From contig CAWDCE010000020.1 of the NCBI GenBank assembly GCA_963800725.1, forward strand, positions 1-64,000: a DNA stretch of 64,000 nucleotides. Direction: 5' to 3'. The first letter of the stretch is position 1, and each line of letters opens with the position of its first letter. Below the pieces are notes generated by a model. The model had not been told where the DNA came from. It saw only the letters and a list, made by a program, of their open reading frames with translations, and ran no database searches. Shown here piece after piece: positions 9,800 through 19,172 of the stretch. Origin of the DNA: Bog-473 sp963800725. GTDB lineage: Bacteria; Actinomycetota; Acidimicrobiia; Acidimicrobiales; RAAP-2. The position numbers and the translations under genes are program-made.

Positions 9800-12382
9800 A
9801 TGACAGAAAAGGTGCCACCTACCGTCCGAGGCCAGGGCAGGTCTCTGCGACGCTTCGCGATCCCCGCACTGGCGCTTGGTGCGTGCGCCCTTGTGCTGCT
9901 GGCGGCCCAGGACCTGACAAAGACGCTCGACTACCATGCGGTGGTCAAGACCCTGCGCCACCTGCCGACCGAACTGCTGCTGGCCTCGCTGCTCGCGACG
10001 GGACTGAGCTATCTCGGGCTGGTCGGGCGGGATGCCGCCGGACTGCGCGCCGTCGGCGCCGCGGGCCAGCGGCGTGTGCCGGGACCGTTGCTGTGGATCG
10101 GCGCGGTGGCCGGCTCGGCGCTCGGCAATGCGGTCGGCTTCGGCACGCTGACCGGCGGCGCGGTGCGCTATCGGATCTACGGCGCGGCCGGGGTCAGCGC
10201 GGGCCAGGTCGCGCGATTGAGCGTGCTGACCGGCGCGACCTTCGGCCTCGGCCTGGTGGTCATGAGCGCGCTTGGCCTGGTGTGCACGGCGGCCTCGATC
10301 GGGCGGATGCTGGCGGTGCCGCCGGCGTTCCTTGTCGCGGGCGGCCTGCTGGTGCTGGCGGTCTGCGCCACACTGATCGGCTTGAGCCGCCCCGGCCGGC
10401 CCCCCTTGCGGCTCGGCCGGATCAGCCTGGAGCTGCCGAACCGCGGCGTGATCCTGCTGCAGCTTGGCCTGGTGGCGGTTGATGTCGCCGGCGCCGCGCT
10501 GGCGCTGTTCGTGCTGCTGCCGGGCGTGCAGATCGGTTTCGCCAGCTTCCTCGCGGTCTACACCATCGCCTTGCTGCTCGGCGTGATCGGCCACACGCCC
10601 GGCGGGCTCGGCGTGTTCGAGGCGGCGATCGTCTTTGCGCTCGGCGGCACGGTGCCGCCGGCGGACGCCATTGCCGCGCTGCTCGCCTATCGGACGATTT
10701 ATTTCCTCCTGCCGCTGCTGCTGTCCGGCGCGCTTATCGCCGCGTTCGAGGTGCGGGCCGTTGCCGCGCGGATCGCGCCGCGCGGGTTGGCCGCGCCTTC
10801 GCGCCGGGTGGCACGGCTGACCCCGATGTTCCTCGCCGCCATCACCTTTGCCGTGGGCGTCATGCTGCTGGTGTCGGGCGCCACGCCGGCGTTCGGCAAG
10901 CGGCTGGCGATCCTGCAGATGACGCTGCCGCTCTGGGTGGTGGAGAGCGCGCAACTGCTGGGCAGCGTGCTGGGGGCGATGCTGCTGTTCGTGGCGCGCG
11001 GGCTGCTGCGGCGGCTTGACGGGGCGTGGTGGCTCGCGGTCGGCATCGCGTTCGCCAGCCTGGTCCTGGCGCTGGCCAAGGGGTTGGCGTTCGTCGAGGC
11101 CGAGGTGCTGGCCTTCCTGCTGGTCCTGCTGCTGGCGACGCGGCGGCGGTTCGATCGCCCGGCGTCATTGTTCCAGCAGCGTTTCACCCTGAGCTGGCTG
11201 GTCTCCATCGGCATCGTGCTGCTGGCGGTGTTCTGGGTGTTCTTCTTCGCCTTCCGCGACGTGCCGTACAGCCACGAACTCTGGTGGCAGTTCGCGTTCG
11301 ATGAGAAGGCGTCGCGCGCGTTGCGGGCCACCGTGGGGGCGTCGCTGTTCGCGGGCGGGGTGGCGCTGTGGCAGTTGCTGCGCCCGGCCGCGGGGCGGCG
11401 GGCGGTGCCGACGGCCGAGGACCTGCGCACCGCCGCGCTGATCGTGCGGGCGCAGGAACGCAGCGACGCGATGCTGGCGATGATGGGCGACAAGAGCTTC
11501 GTGTTCTCGCCGTCGCGGCGGGCCTTCCTGATGTATGCCAAGCGCGGGCGGAGCTGGGTTGCGCTGCACGATCCGGTCGGTCCGCGGGCGGAATGGCCAG
11601 GGTTGATCGCGCAGTTCGTCGCGCTGGCGCACGCGCATGGCGGGCGGGCCGCGTTCTACCAGGTGCGGCCGGAGGCGCTGCCGCTGTATCTCGATGCCGG
11701 GTTGAAACTGCTGAAGCTGGGGGAGGAGGCGTGCATCGGCCTCGATGCGTTCGCGCTGGAGGGCAAGCAGCGCACCAACCTGCGCTACGCACTGAAACGC
11801 GGCGAGCGCGATGGGCTGAGCGCGGAGGTGGTGGGGCCGGCCGAGGTCCCTGCCCTGCTGCCGACGCTGCGGGCGATTTCCGATGCGTGGCTGCACGGCC
11901 GCCATCGCGGCGAGAAGAGCTTTTCGGTGGCGGCGTTCGATGCCGACTACCTCGCGGCGCAGTCGGTGATGCTGGTGCGCCAGAACGGCGTGCCCGTGGC
12001 GTTCACGACGTTCATGACCACCGACCTGGGCACCGAGGCGACGGTCGGGGTGATGCGGCACGCGGCCTCGGCGTCGCCGTATGCGATGGAGTATCTGTTC
12101 ACCAAGCTGGCATTGCACCTGAAGGACGCGGGCTTCCGCAGCCTGAGCCTGGGGATGGCGCCGCTGTCCGGATTGACGCCGACGCCGCTGGCGGCGACCT
12201 GGCACCAGATCGGCCATTTGCTGTGGCGGTTTGGCGGGCGGATGTATAATTTCCGCGGGCTGCGCACGTTCAAGAACAAGTTCAATCCGGAGTGGCAACC
12301 ACGCTATCTGGCGGCTTCTGGAACGTTGGGGCCGTTCCTGACCTTGGCGGATCTCGCCGTGCTGGCGGGCAACCGCTCATGA
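9800..12382 (+). CDS. mprF: bifunctional phosphatidylglycerol lysyltransferase/flippase MprF
   Basis: The 860-residue protein has the usual length and two-part layout of MprF/LpiA. The first 500 residues or so are highly hydrophobic, with a long series of membrane segments including the flippase signature region (IGHTPGGLGVFEAAIVFALG). The C-terminal 330 residues are the cytosolic synthase domain (DUF2156-type), with KQRTNLRYALKRGERDG and SLGMAPLSGL. It transfers an amino acid from aminoacyl-tRNA to phosphatidylglycerol and flips the product, lowering surface charge; in Rhizobiales lpiA is acid-inducible. The gene is intact. Its stop overlaps the start of acvB (ATGA). The ATG at 9800 has only a weak GGGG site. 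Confidence 0.93.
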   Translation: MTEKVPPTVRGQGRSLRRFAIPALALGACALVLLAAQDLTKTLDYHAVVKTLRHLPTELLLASLLATGLSYLGLVGRDAAGLRAVGAAGQRRVPGPLLWIGAVAGSALGNAVGFGTLTGGAVRYRIYGAAGVSAGQVARLSVLTGATFGLGLVVMSALGLVCTAASIGRMLAVPPAFLVAGGLLVLAVCATLIGLSRPGRPPLRLGRISLELPNRGVILLQLGLVAVDVAGAALALFVLLPGVQIGFASFLAVYTIALLLGVIGHTPGGLGVFEAAIVFALGGTVPPADAIAALLAYRTIYFLLPLLLSGALIAAFEVRAVAARIAPRGLAAPSRRVARLTPMFLAAITFAVGVMLLVSGATPAFGKRLAILQMTLPLWVVESAQLLGSVLGAMLLFVARGLLRRLDGAWWLAVGIAFASLVLALAKGLAFVEAEVLAFLLVLLLATRRRFDRPASLFQQRFTLSWLVSIGIVLLAVFWVFFFAFRDVPYSHELWWQFAFDEKASRALRATVGASLFAGGVALWQLLRPAAGRRAVPTAEDLRTAALIVRAQERSDAMLAMMGDKSFVFSPSRRAFLMYAKRGRSWVALHDPVGPRAEWPGLIAQFVALAHAHGGRAAFYQVRPEALPLYLDAGLKLLKLGEEACIGLDAFALEGKQRTNLRYALKRGERDGLSAEVVGPAEVPALLPTLRAISDAWLHGRHRGEKSFSVAAFDADYLAAQSVMLVRQNGVPVAFTTFMTTDLGTEATVGVMRHAASASPYAMEYLFTKLALHLKDAGFRSLSLGMAPLSGLTPTPLAATWHQIGHLLWRFGGRMYNFRGLRTFKNKFNPEWQPRYLAASGTLGPFLTLADLAVLAGNRS

Positions 12383-13815
12383 CGCCGTATCGGTGGGTTG
12401 CGGGCCTGATGGGCGTGCTGTTGGCGGCCTGCTGCACCGCTGCGTTGGCGCAACCAGTGCCGGCGCAGCCGCCACCCGTTGCGGCGGCGGCAACGGCCCA
12501 ACCGGTTGGTCCTGAAATGGCGCCCGGCGGCCGCTACGGCGAGGTGCGCGTCGCGCGCCCCTTCGGCACGCTGCGCGGGTTCGTGGTGCTGTTCTCGGCG
12601 CTGTCCGGCTGGCAGGACACCGACCAGCAGGCGGCCGATCTGCTGGCGCGTCAGGGCATGCTGGTCGTCGGTGTCGACACCGCGCGCTACGCGGCCGGGC
12701 TCGCCGCCATCCCCGAGGCTTGCCATCACCTGGTCGGCGACGTCGAGGGCGTCAGCCACCAGTTCGAGCGCGAGCTGCGGTCGAGCGCGTATTTCACCCC
12801 GATCGTGGCCGGCACCGGTGAGGGCGGTCTGCTGGCCGAACACATGCTGGCGGTGGCCGCGGCGAACACGCTGGCCGGTGCGGTTTCGATTGACCCGGCG
12901 TGGGGCGATCCCGCATCGAGCCTCGAAACACGCTTCCAGCCCTGTCCGGCCGATCCGACCATCCTGCATGCGCCCGGCCTGCCCGGCTTCTGGGGCGTCG
13001 GCACCACAACGGTGCTGCCGGACGCGGTGCAGGCGCGGGTGGCGGCCGCGCAGCAGCTCGGGTCACAGGTGGAGGTGCGCAGCTTCCCGCACGATACCGC
13101 CGAGGGCGAAATGATCCTGGCGCTGGTGGAGCCGCATCTGGGGTCGCGCGCGCCGGACGAGGAGGATGTCTCGGACCTGCCGCTGGTTGAGCTGCCGGCG
13201 GAGCACTCGACCAATACGTCTGCGACCAACATGTTGGCGATCGTGCTGTCCGGCGATGGCGGCTGGCGCGACCTTGATCAGACCGTCGCGCATGACCTGC
13301 AGGACGCCGGCATCTCGGTGGTCGGCATCGACAGCCTGCGCTATTTCTGGAGCCGCAAGACGCCGGAGGAGACCGCGCACGACCTGGCGCGGGTGATCCA
13401 GACCTATGCCAGGCGCTGGCACGCGAAGAGCGTTGCGCTGGTCGGCTACTCGTTCGGCGCCGATGTGCTGCCGTTCGCCTATAACCGCCTGCCCGACGCG
13501 GCGCGGCGCAAGGTGAAGATGGTTTCGCTGCTGGGCTTCGAGAGTGCGGCCGATTTCGAGATCCGGGTGATCAGCTGGCTGGGCATGCCGCCGAGCGGTG
13601 CGGCGCTGCCGGTGCGTCCGGAGATCGCCAAGGTGCCGCCTGAGCTGGTGCAGTGCTTCTACGGCGAGGACGAGACCGACACGTTCTGCCCGGAGCTGGC
13701 GAAATCCGGCGCCGCGGTGATCCGCACCGGCGGCAGCCATCATTTCGGGCACGACTATGCCCATTTGGCGCAGGCCATCCTGAACGGCTGGCGGCGGCGG
13801 ATGACCAAGGGGTAA
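12379..13815 (+). CDS. acvB: AcvB/VirJ-type periplasmic lysyl-phosphatidylglycerol hydrolase
   Basis: The N-terminus is a signal peptide (GLMGVLLAACCTAALAQ); LLAAC could also act as a lipobox. Two related domains follow, each starting with a beta strand and a GW motif: FVVLFSALSGWQDTD (about residues 70-240) and LAIVLSGDGGWRDLD (about 285-478). The second has the nucleophile elbow GYSFGADVLPF and the C-terminal His region GGSHHFGHDY. This is the layout of AcvB, which hydrolyses lysyl-PG made by LpiA in Agrobacterium. I chose the ATG at 12379, which overlaps the mprF stop by ATGA, so the two are translationally coupled; that supports the same joint role here. Confidence 0.9.
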   Translation: MTPYRWVAGLMGVLLAACCTAALAQPVPAQPPPVAAAATAQPVGPEMAPGGRYGEVRVARPFGTLRGFVVLFSALSGWQDTDQQAADLLARQGMLVVGVDTARYAAGLAAIPEACHHLVGDVEGVSHQFERELRSSAYFTPIVAGTGEGGLLAEHMLAVAAANTLAGAVSIDPAWGDPASSLETRFQPCPADPTILHAPGLPGFWGVGTTTVLPDAVQARVAAAQQLGSQVEVRSFPHDTAEGEMILALVEPHLGSRAPDEEDVSDLPLVELPAEHSTNTSATNMLAIVLSGDGGWRDLDQTVAHDLQDAGISVVGIDSLRYFWSRKTPEETAHDLARVIQTYARRWHAKSVALVGYSFGADVLPFAYNRLPDAARRKVKMVSLLGFESAADFEIRVISWLGMPPSGAALPVRPEIAKVPPELVQCFYGEDETDTFCPELAKSGAAVIRTGGSHHFGHDYAHLAQAILNGWRRRMTKG

Positions 13816-13851
13816 TACCGGTAGCGGAAGGATTGGCGTACAACGCCATTC

Positions 13852-13906
13852 GTCATGGCCGGGCCGAAGTCCCCGGGCACTTGACCCGGGGATCACCGGC
13901 CATCTG
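13852..13906. repeat. dispersed REP-like palindrome, copy 5 (expanded)
   Basis: Outer arms CATGGCCGG and CCGGCCATC flank an inner pair (CCCCGGG and CCCGGGG), so the element can form a long interrupted stem. It lies 36 bases after the acvB stop and could also serve as a transcript end. Confidence 0.75.
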
Positions 13907-13999
13907 GGCGCCACCGGTTCGTCGTATAGGCGGGCAATTGGCCGGTTGCCCGCCTGTCTCGTTTTCCCCTGTCTCGGTTTCCGCTTTCAGTGCCAGCCG

Positions 14000-14102
14000 C
14001 AGGCTAAGCAATTGCCAGCCGCAGGCGAAGCAATCGCCGTCCGCGTGCGCACGAACAGGTGCTCACCTGGATGGGGATTGCTTCGCCTGCGGCTCGCAAT
14101 GA
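14000..14102. repeat. second family of short inverted/direct repeats
   Basis: A 19-base motif of AGCCGCAGGCGAAGCAAT type occurs twice in direct orientation (around 13990-14006 and 14019-14037) and once inverted (GATTGCTTCGCCTGCGGCT, around 14077-14095). The outer pair can form a stem with about 40 bases between arms. I see no other copy in the window. Confidence 0.65.
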
Positions 14103-14164
14103 CAGCGATATCAAGCAGCGAGGTCCCAGCTTCCTGCTGCTTCTCCCGACTGCCGTATGCCGGA

Positions 14165-15224
14165 TCAATACCCCAGCGTCCAGTCGATCACATTGCGCAA
14201 CGGCGCGCCGTCCAGGTAGGCGCGCAAATTCGCGCAGAAGATCTCGATCGCGCCGTGGCGGTTCTGGTCGCTGCCGCCGGAGATGTGCGGCGTGATCAGC
14301 ACCCGCGGATCGCGCCACAGCACCTCGGGCGGCGGATGCGCGAACTCGCCGTTGTAGACATCCAGCACCACGCCGCGCAGATGGTCGCGCGCCAGGGCGT
14401 CGGCGACCGCCGCCTCGTCGATGATCTCGCCGCGGGCGACGTTGACCAGCACGCTGCCGGGCCGCATCGCCGCCAAGCGCGCGGCGTTGATCAGGCCTGT
14501 GGTCTCCGGCGTCCATTGGCAGCAGACCACGACGAAATCGCTTTCGGCCAGGTAATGATCGAGCGCGTCGGCGCCGCCGATCTGGGTGAAGCCTGGCGGC
14601 AGGGGGGCGCTCGGGTCCGGATGGCGGCGGGTGCCGATCACGCGCAGGCCGAGCGCGGCGGCGAGGCGGCCGACATCGCGGCCGATGCCGCCGGCACCGA
14701 TGACACAGACCGTCTTGCCCTCCAGCAGCAGCGGGCGGTAGGCGCGATGGTCGAACCGGCCGGCGGCGCGATCGACCTCGGCGCGGTGCAGGCCCTTGGC
14801 GAAGCCACAGCATGCCGGCGATCGCGTATTCCGCCATCGCCAGCGTGTTCCCCGCCCCGCGCGAGGTCGTTACGATCACGTCACTGCCCCACAGATCGCC
14901 GAGGCGCAGATTGCTCGCGCCGGCCGGACGCTGGTGGAACCATTTCAGCCGCGGCGACCGGGCGCGCAAGTCGAGCGGGAATGGCCAGCCGCCCAGGATC
15001 ACCTCGGCGTCCGCCAGCAGCCGGTCGCGCTCGGCGCGCGTGCCGGTTCCGGTCGCATCGGGCGACAGGTAGCGGGTGGCGGCGAAGGCCGGCCAGGTCG
15101 CACGGATTTCGCCGTCGAACCAGCCGCCGGCATCGACCAGGCGGACCGAGGGATCGACTGCCTCGATCCGCGCGCGATCGTCGGGGCTGGTGCGCTGGAT
15201 GCTGAGGACGTTGATCTGGCGCAT
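14165..15224 (-). CDS. D-2-hydroxyacid dehydrogenase (NAD-dependent), frameshifted
   Basis: The N-terminal part (to about residue 140) ends with the catalytic-domain stretch SRGAGNTLAMAEYAI. The NAD-binding half, in another frame, has VVCCQWTPETTGLI, the conserved Arg region VNVARGEIIDEAAV, the Glu region, and the catalytic His in ITPHISGGSD. Together they give about 350 residues, normal for this family (glyoxylate/hydroxypyruvate reductase type). One or two indels lie between 14,640 and 14,820, hiding the GxGxxG motif region (read as a clean VGRDIGRLA-like stretch only when frames are joined). The ATG at 15224 has AGGAG 6 bases upstream. The natural substrate is unknown. Confidence 0.85.
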
Positions 15225-15423
15225 GGACGTCTCCTGGAAACCGCTTGACCCGGACTATCGCGCGACCGGGCCGCGCTGTCCCCTGCGTTCGCGGCGCAAG
15301 GTCACCTCTGCCAACGGCACAGGTGTACCGGCATGATGGGACGCGGCTTGCTTGACCCGGCCATCCTCCTGTTGCGAGCTTCACCCGACGATCAGCCAAC
15401 CAACAAACCAAGGAGGAAGCCCA

Positions 15424-15888
15424 ATGAACCGCAGAACGCTTCTCGCCGGTGCCGCCGCGCTGCCTGTCGCCAGCCTGGTCCGCCCGCGCCGCGGTCGCGC
15501 CGCCGCGATCTCCGACGGCGTGGTGAAAATCGGCGTGCTGGACGACATGTCGGGCGTGTTCGCCGACCAGCAGGGCATGGGCGACTTCATCGCCGCGCGC
15601 ATGGCGGCCGAGGAATTCGGCGGCCAGGTGCTCGGCGCGCCGATCGAGGTGATCCAGGCCGATCTGCAGAACAAGGTCGATGTCGGCCTGGCGATCGCGC
15701 GGCACTGGATCGACGAGGAGAAGGTCGATGCGATCTTCGGCCTCGGCAACTCCGCCGTCGCGCTGGCGGTGCAGGATCTGTGCAGGCAGCGCGCGCGCAT
15801 CGACGTGCCGATCGCGGCCGGAACGACCGACCTGACCGGCAAGCAGTGCTCGCCGTACGGCATCCACTGGACCTATGACAATTATTCC
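15424..15888 (+). CDS. ABC transporter substrate-binding protein (branched-chain amino-acid type), 3' end missing
   Basis: The start has an excellent ribosome binding site (AAGGAGG, 7 bases before ATG). The protein begins with an Arg-rich signal (NRRTLLAGAAALPVASLV) and enters the periplasmic ligand-binding fold: VVKIGVLDDMSGVFADQQG, then PIAAGTTDLTGKQCSPYG. Such proteins bind amino acids, amides or aromatic acids for an ABC importer and are about 400 residues long; only about 155 are here. After HWTYDNYS the sequence stops resembling the family and instead matches, in antisense, the end of a glycosyltransferase gene. The truncation is therefore at the contig join, and no downstream permease genes are present. 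Confidence 0.85.
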
Positions 15889-15892
15889 GCCG
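15886..15892. other. probable chimeric contig junction
   Basis: Two convergent genes, one alphaproteobacterial in type and one actinobacterial in type, both lose family similarity at the same bases. No transposase, integrase, direct repeat or tRNA is visible here. All five palindrome copies lie to the left; the conserved actinobacterial gene cluster lies to the right. Confidence 0.75.
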
Positions 15893-16552
15893 ACGACATC
15901 TTGGACTCACCCGCCGTGCGGTCGACGAAACTGATGGGCACTTCGGTGATGCGGGCACCGTGTTGCTTGGCCCGGTAGGTCATCTCGATCTGGAAGCCGT
16001 ACCCCTCGGCCCGAATGTGGTCGAGGTCGAGGGAACGCAGAATCGAGGCCGAATACGCCCGAAAGCCCGCCGTCGAATCCGCCACGCCGAGACCGAGCAC
16101 GGCGCTGGCGTAGCGGTTGCCACCCCGAGAGAGCGACTTCGCCCGGTGCCAGGCCCAGTTCGGGATGGAGCCCCCCGGCATATCCACCGCGACCCGATCG
16201 ACACGTCGTAGCCCCGTGCGAGGGGTTCGAGGATCGAACCCAGGGCACTCGGGTCGTGCGAGAAGTCGGCATCCATCTCCACGAAGGCGTCGTAGCCGCG
16301 TTCGAGTCCCCAGGCGAAGCCGTCACGATAGGCACTGCCGAGCCCGGACTTGGCGGGGCGGGCCAAGAGGTGGACATCGGAGAGTTCCGCCGCCACGCCG
16401 AGGACCAGGTCGGCCGTCCCGTCGGGGCTGCCGTCGTCGACCACCAAGAGTCCCGCTTCAGGCAGGGACTCGCGAACCCGATGCAGGATCCGCACAATGT
16501 TCTCCGACTCGTTATAGGTCGGTATGACTACCAGTGGACACACACTGGGCAT
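15888..16552 (-). CDS. polyprenol-phosphate mannosyltransferase-type glycosyltransferase (GT2), 3' truncated and frameshifted
   Basis: The protein is DPM1/Ppm1-like: VVIPTYNESENIVRIL and VVDDGSPDGTADLV at the N-terminus, the metal-binding FVEMDADFSHDP, and after a frame change near 16170 the acceptor region STAGFRAYSASILRSLDLDHI and GYGFQIEMTYRAKQHG. The enzyme moves mannose (or another sugar) from GDP to polyprenyl phosphate at the inner membrane face, supplying lipid-linked sugar for lipoglycans and protein glycosylation in actinobacteria. The conserved FVDRTAGESKMSS is followed at once by the contig junction, so the last 20 or so residues are lost. It lies 18 bases downstream of the AI-2E-type permease gene. 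Confidence 0.8.
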
Positions 16553-16570
16553 TATGGGGGATGGGCCTGG

Positions 16571-17718
16571 TCAAGACGTCTCGCCGGCCAGGGCCGCCTC
16601 GTCGGGCGACGGCCCCAGGCGAAGCTCTCTGACCACCACCTGGATCGCCCCCCGACCGGGATGCCGATCAGGGCGCCCACAAAGGTCCCGAGCCCCTCGC
16701 CCACCCGACCGCCCAGGGTGGCACCCACCAAGACGGCCAAGAGCACCCAGAAGGGATTGAGGCGAACGGTCTTGGACATGATGATCGGATTGAGGGCGTG
16801 ATTCTCGATCTGTTGGTAGACCAAGAACACCACGAGCATCACGATTCCCGCAGGCACCGAGTGGATGGCCGCGATGATGACGACCGGCACCCCGGCCAAG
16901 AGCCCGCCGACGAGGGGCAGAAGATCGACGAGGGCCACGAAGACTCCGAGCAGGAGGGCAAAGGGGACCCCGAGGATGGCCAAGGTGATCCCGACGATCA
17001 CCCCGGCGATGACCGAGGTCAAGAAGTTCCCCAGCATGTACCCGGTGACCGAGCGCATGGACTGGTTGGCCACACGGTCGAGCCGCAATGCCGTCGCCGG
17101 GCTGAACAGGTTCATTAGACCGTGCCAGAGGCGGGGCGATTCGAGCATGGTGAAGAACGTCAAGACCGCAATGGTGCCCACGGTCACCAGTGAGGACACC
17201 GCGGCTGCACCCACCGAAAATGCCGTCGCAGGTTTGAGAACCTCGGTCAACTGCTTGGTGATCTGCGAAGATCCCTCCGAGAGGTACTTCTGCAGATGGA
17301 GCCGGAACGCCAGCCGCCCGAGCGGCCCCCGACCCTGTCGGGTGTTCTTGACGAGGTTGGGGATCTCTTTGCCGAAGTGGACCGCCGCGGAAACCAACGG
17401 CGACGCGAAGAGATAGACCAAGAAACCAAAGACGACCAGACCGATCAAAAAGACAACGGTCGTGGCGACGCCGTGCGACATCCCATGGCGTTTGAAGAAT
17501 CGGGTGGGCGGGGTCAAGAGCAAGGCGATGAAGAACGCCACCACCGCGTAGAGGATCATCTTCGGCAGCACCCACAATCCAACAAGCAGCACCGAGTTGA
17601 GATCGAGGAGCCCGATCACCACGATGGTGCCCACCACGATGGTGGCAAGCGGGATGCCCCTTCGGTCCACGCTCCCCGAGAGGCGGGATCGCCAAGTTTC
17701 CGCGACGTCCTCAGCCAT
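16571..17718 (-). CDS. AI-2E family transporter (membrane permease)
   Basis: The 380-residue protein has the family pattern of paired N-terminal membrane helices (residues 22-70), a soluble middle part, and four to five C-terminal helices with the signature LPLVGGLLAGVPVVIIAAI and QQIENHALNPIIMSKTVRLNP. The family includes TqsA and various ion or lipid permeases; substrate prediction is not safe. The longest frame ends at 16552 with a non-family tail. A G-run near 16660 suggests a one-base error; the neighbouring frame gives GAIQVVVRELRLGPSPDEAA and a stop at 16571, which I take as the true end. Confidence 0.85.
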
Positions 17719-17760
17719 CCAACCAGCATGGCAGCTCTGAGGGGTCCCCGACGTGCAAGC

Positions 17761-18823
17761 ATGAGTTCAATGCAAGTGCCGCGCCCCGAGGAGGCCAGCC
17801 CGCAAAAGCGCCGCTGGCTCGCTACGTGAAGATCACCGTCATGGTCTTGCTCTTGTTCTTCGTCGGCGAGTACATCCTCTTGCCCGAGCTCGCCAGTGCC
17901 CACCAGGAATTCCACCGGGTCGGGCGGCTGAACTTCTTATGGCTGGTTCTCGGCGCCTTCCTCGAGGTCGCCGCACTCGTGGCGTATGCCCAACTGACGC
18001 ACTCGGTGCTCGAACCCGGTGCCCCACGACGCTTCCGACTCTTTCGCATCAACATGTGGGCACTCGCCATCAGCCACGTGCTGCCGGGCGGCACGGTCCC
18101 TGGCACCGCCGCCAGCTACAAACTCTTGACCGACTCGCAGGTGTCGGGAGTGCGCGGCGTTCGGGTTGGCCACCCAAGGCATTGGTTCGGCCCTGGTCCT
18201 CAACATCATCTTTTGGTTGGCCTTGCTCATCTCGATTCCGCTCAACGGCTACAACCCGCTCTATGGGTTTGCCGCCATCCTCGGCGTGTTGTTGCTCTCG
18301 ATCTTCGCCGGGCTCGTGTACCTCTTTACCAAAGGTGAAAAGAAGGCCGGGGTGTGGGTCAACAAGGTCGCCAATCGACTCCCGTTCGTCAAGCCCGACA
18401 CCGTGACGACCCTGGTCAAGAAGGTGGCCGACCGGATCAAGGTCCTCTCCAAGAATCCCCAGCTGCTACGCCGGTATCTGGGCCGCGGCCAACTGGCTCC
18501 TCGACGCGAGTTCCCTGTGGGTCTTCCTCTTCGCCTTTGGCGCCCACGTCTCCCCCGTCGACCTGCTGGTCGCCTACGGGTTGGCGAATGTCTTGGCGGT
18601 CCTGCCGGTCACCCCGGGCGGCCTCGGGGTCATTGAGTTGACCTTGGTCACCGTGCTGACCGGATTCGGGGTGCATGCCGGGGCGGCCACCGCCGGGGTG
18701 CTGTGCTGGCGCCTGGTGAATTTCTGGTTACCCATTCCCTTTGGCGGATTGTCCTTCCTCTCGCTCAAGCTCGGCGGTCGGCTCGCAACCGCGCAGGCCC
18801 ACGCCCAACCTTCGGTCAACTAA
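17761..18823 (+). CDS. lysylphosphatidylglycerol synthase TM-region (UPF0104) family flippase-like protein, frameshifted
   Basis: This is an integral membrane protein of about 350 residues spread over three frames. Segments include VKITVMVLLLFFVGEYILLP, FLWLVLGAFLEVAALVAYAQ, HVLPGGTVPGTAASYKLL, ALVLNIIFWLALLISIPL, and the C-terminal signature VLPVTPGGLGVIELTLVTVL. The same fold forms the flippase half of MprF, here without a synthase domain; free-standing members move lipids or lipid-linked glycans. The ATG at 17761 gives a basic cytosolic leader (PQKRRWLA) but needs an indel near 17820; the frame that follows opens with GTG at 17826. Other indels lie near 18,160 and 18,500. It is divergent from the AI-2E-type gene. 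Confidence 0.75.
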
Positions 18824-19172
18824 CGGCGCCGCAACGCCGGTACTTCGCGCCCCGGCCGGCGGCCCGGGTCAGTGACGTCGCCACGCCGCCCCATCGAGCC
18901 ACGAACAAGCGCACGGACCTTGGCCCTCCATCGCTCGGCGCCGGAGGGCAACACCACGTGCGGCACACCGAGGTCATTGCCTCACGCGTCTTTTGCGGAA
19001 CGGGCCACTTCACCATCGCGCCACGACTCGGTGGACCTGGCTTCGGCCCGCTGGTGGACGACGGTCCCGGGCCTCGCGCCGGCGCCCGCACTAGTTTGAA
19101 CGTCTCGTATCGAACTGACGACACGACGTGCGTGCACGATCAGTGATGGTCTTGATAACTGGGAGAGATGCA
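18824..19172. other. 349-bp intergenic region, nothing recognised
   Basis: Between the flippase-like gene and the cupin gene I see no gene, repeat or RNA that I can support. The cupin promoter should lie in its last 100 bases. Confidence 0.4.

Larger units (their letters stand above)
13816..14164. other. 349-bp intergenic region between convergent genes, repeats only
   Basis: I see no gene between the convergent acvB and hydroxyacid dehydrogenase genes. It holds the fifth dispersed palindrome (13852-13906) and a set of inverted and direct repeats (14000-14102). Confidence 0.6.

Noticed and set aside
10734..12298. Large minus-strand ORFs opposite mprF (for example 11165-12298).
   Set aside because: mprF is intact and unmistakable on the other strand; the antisense product is low-complexity Arg/Gln-rich.
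15886..15892. Horizontal transfer or a genomic island boundary.
   Set aside because: There is no integrase, transposase, tRNA or direct repeat, and two genes are cut at one point; an assembly join is the simpler reading.
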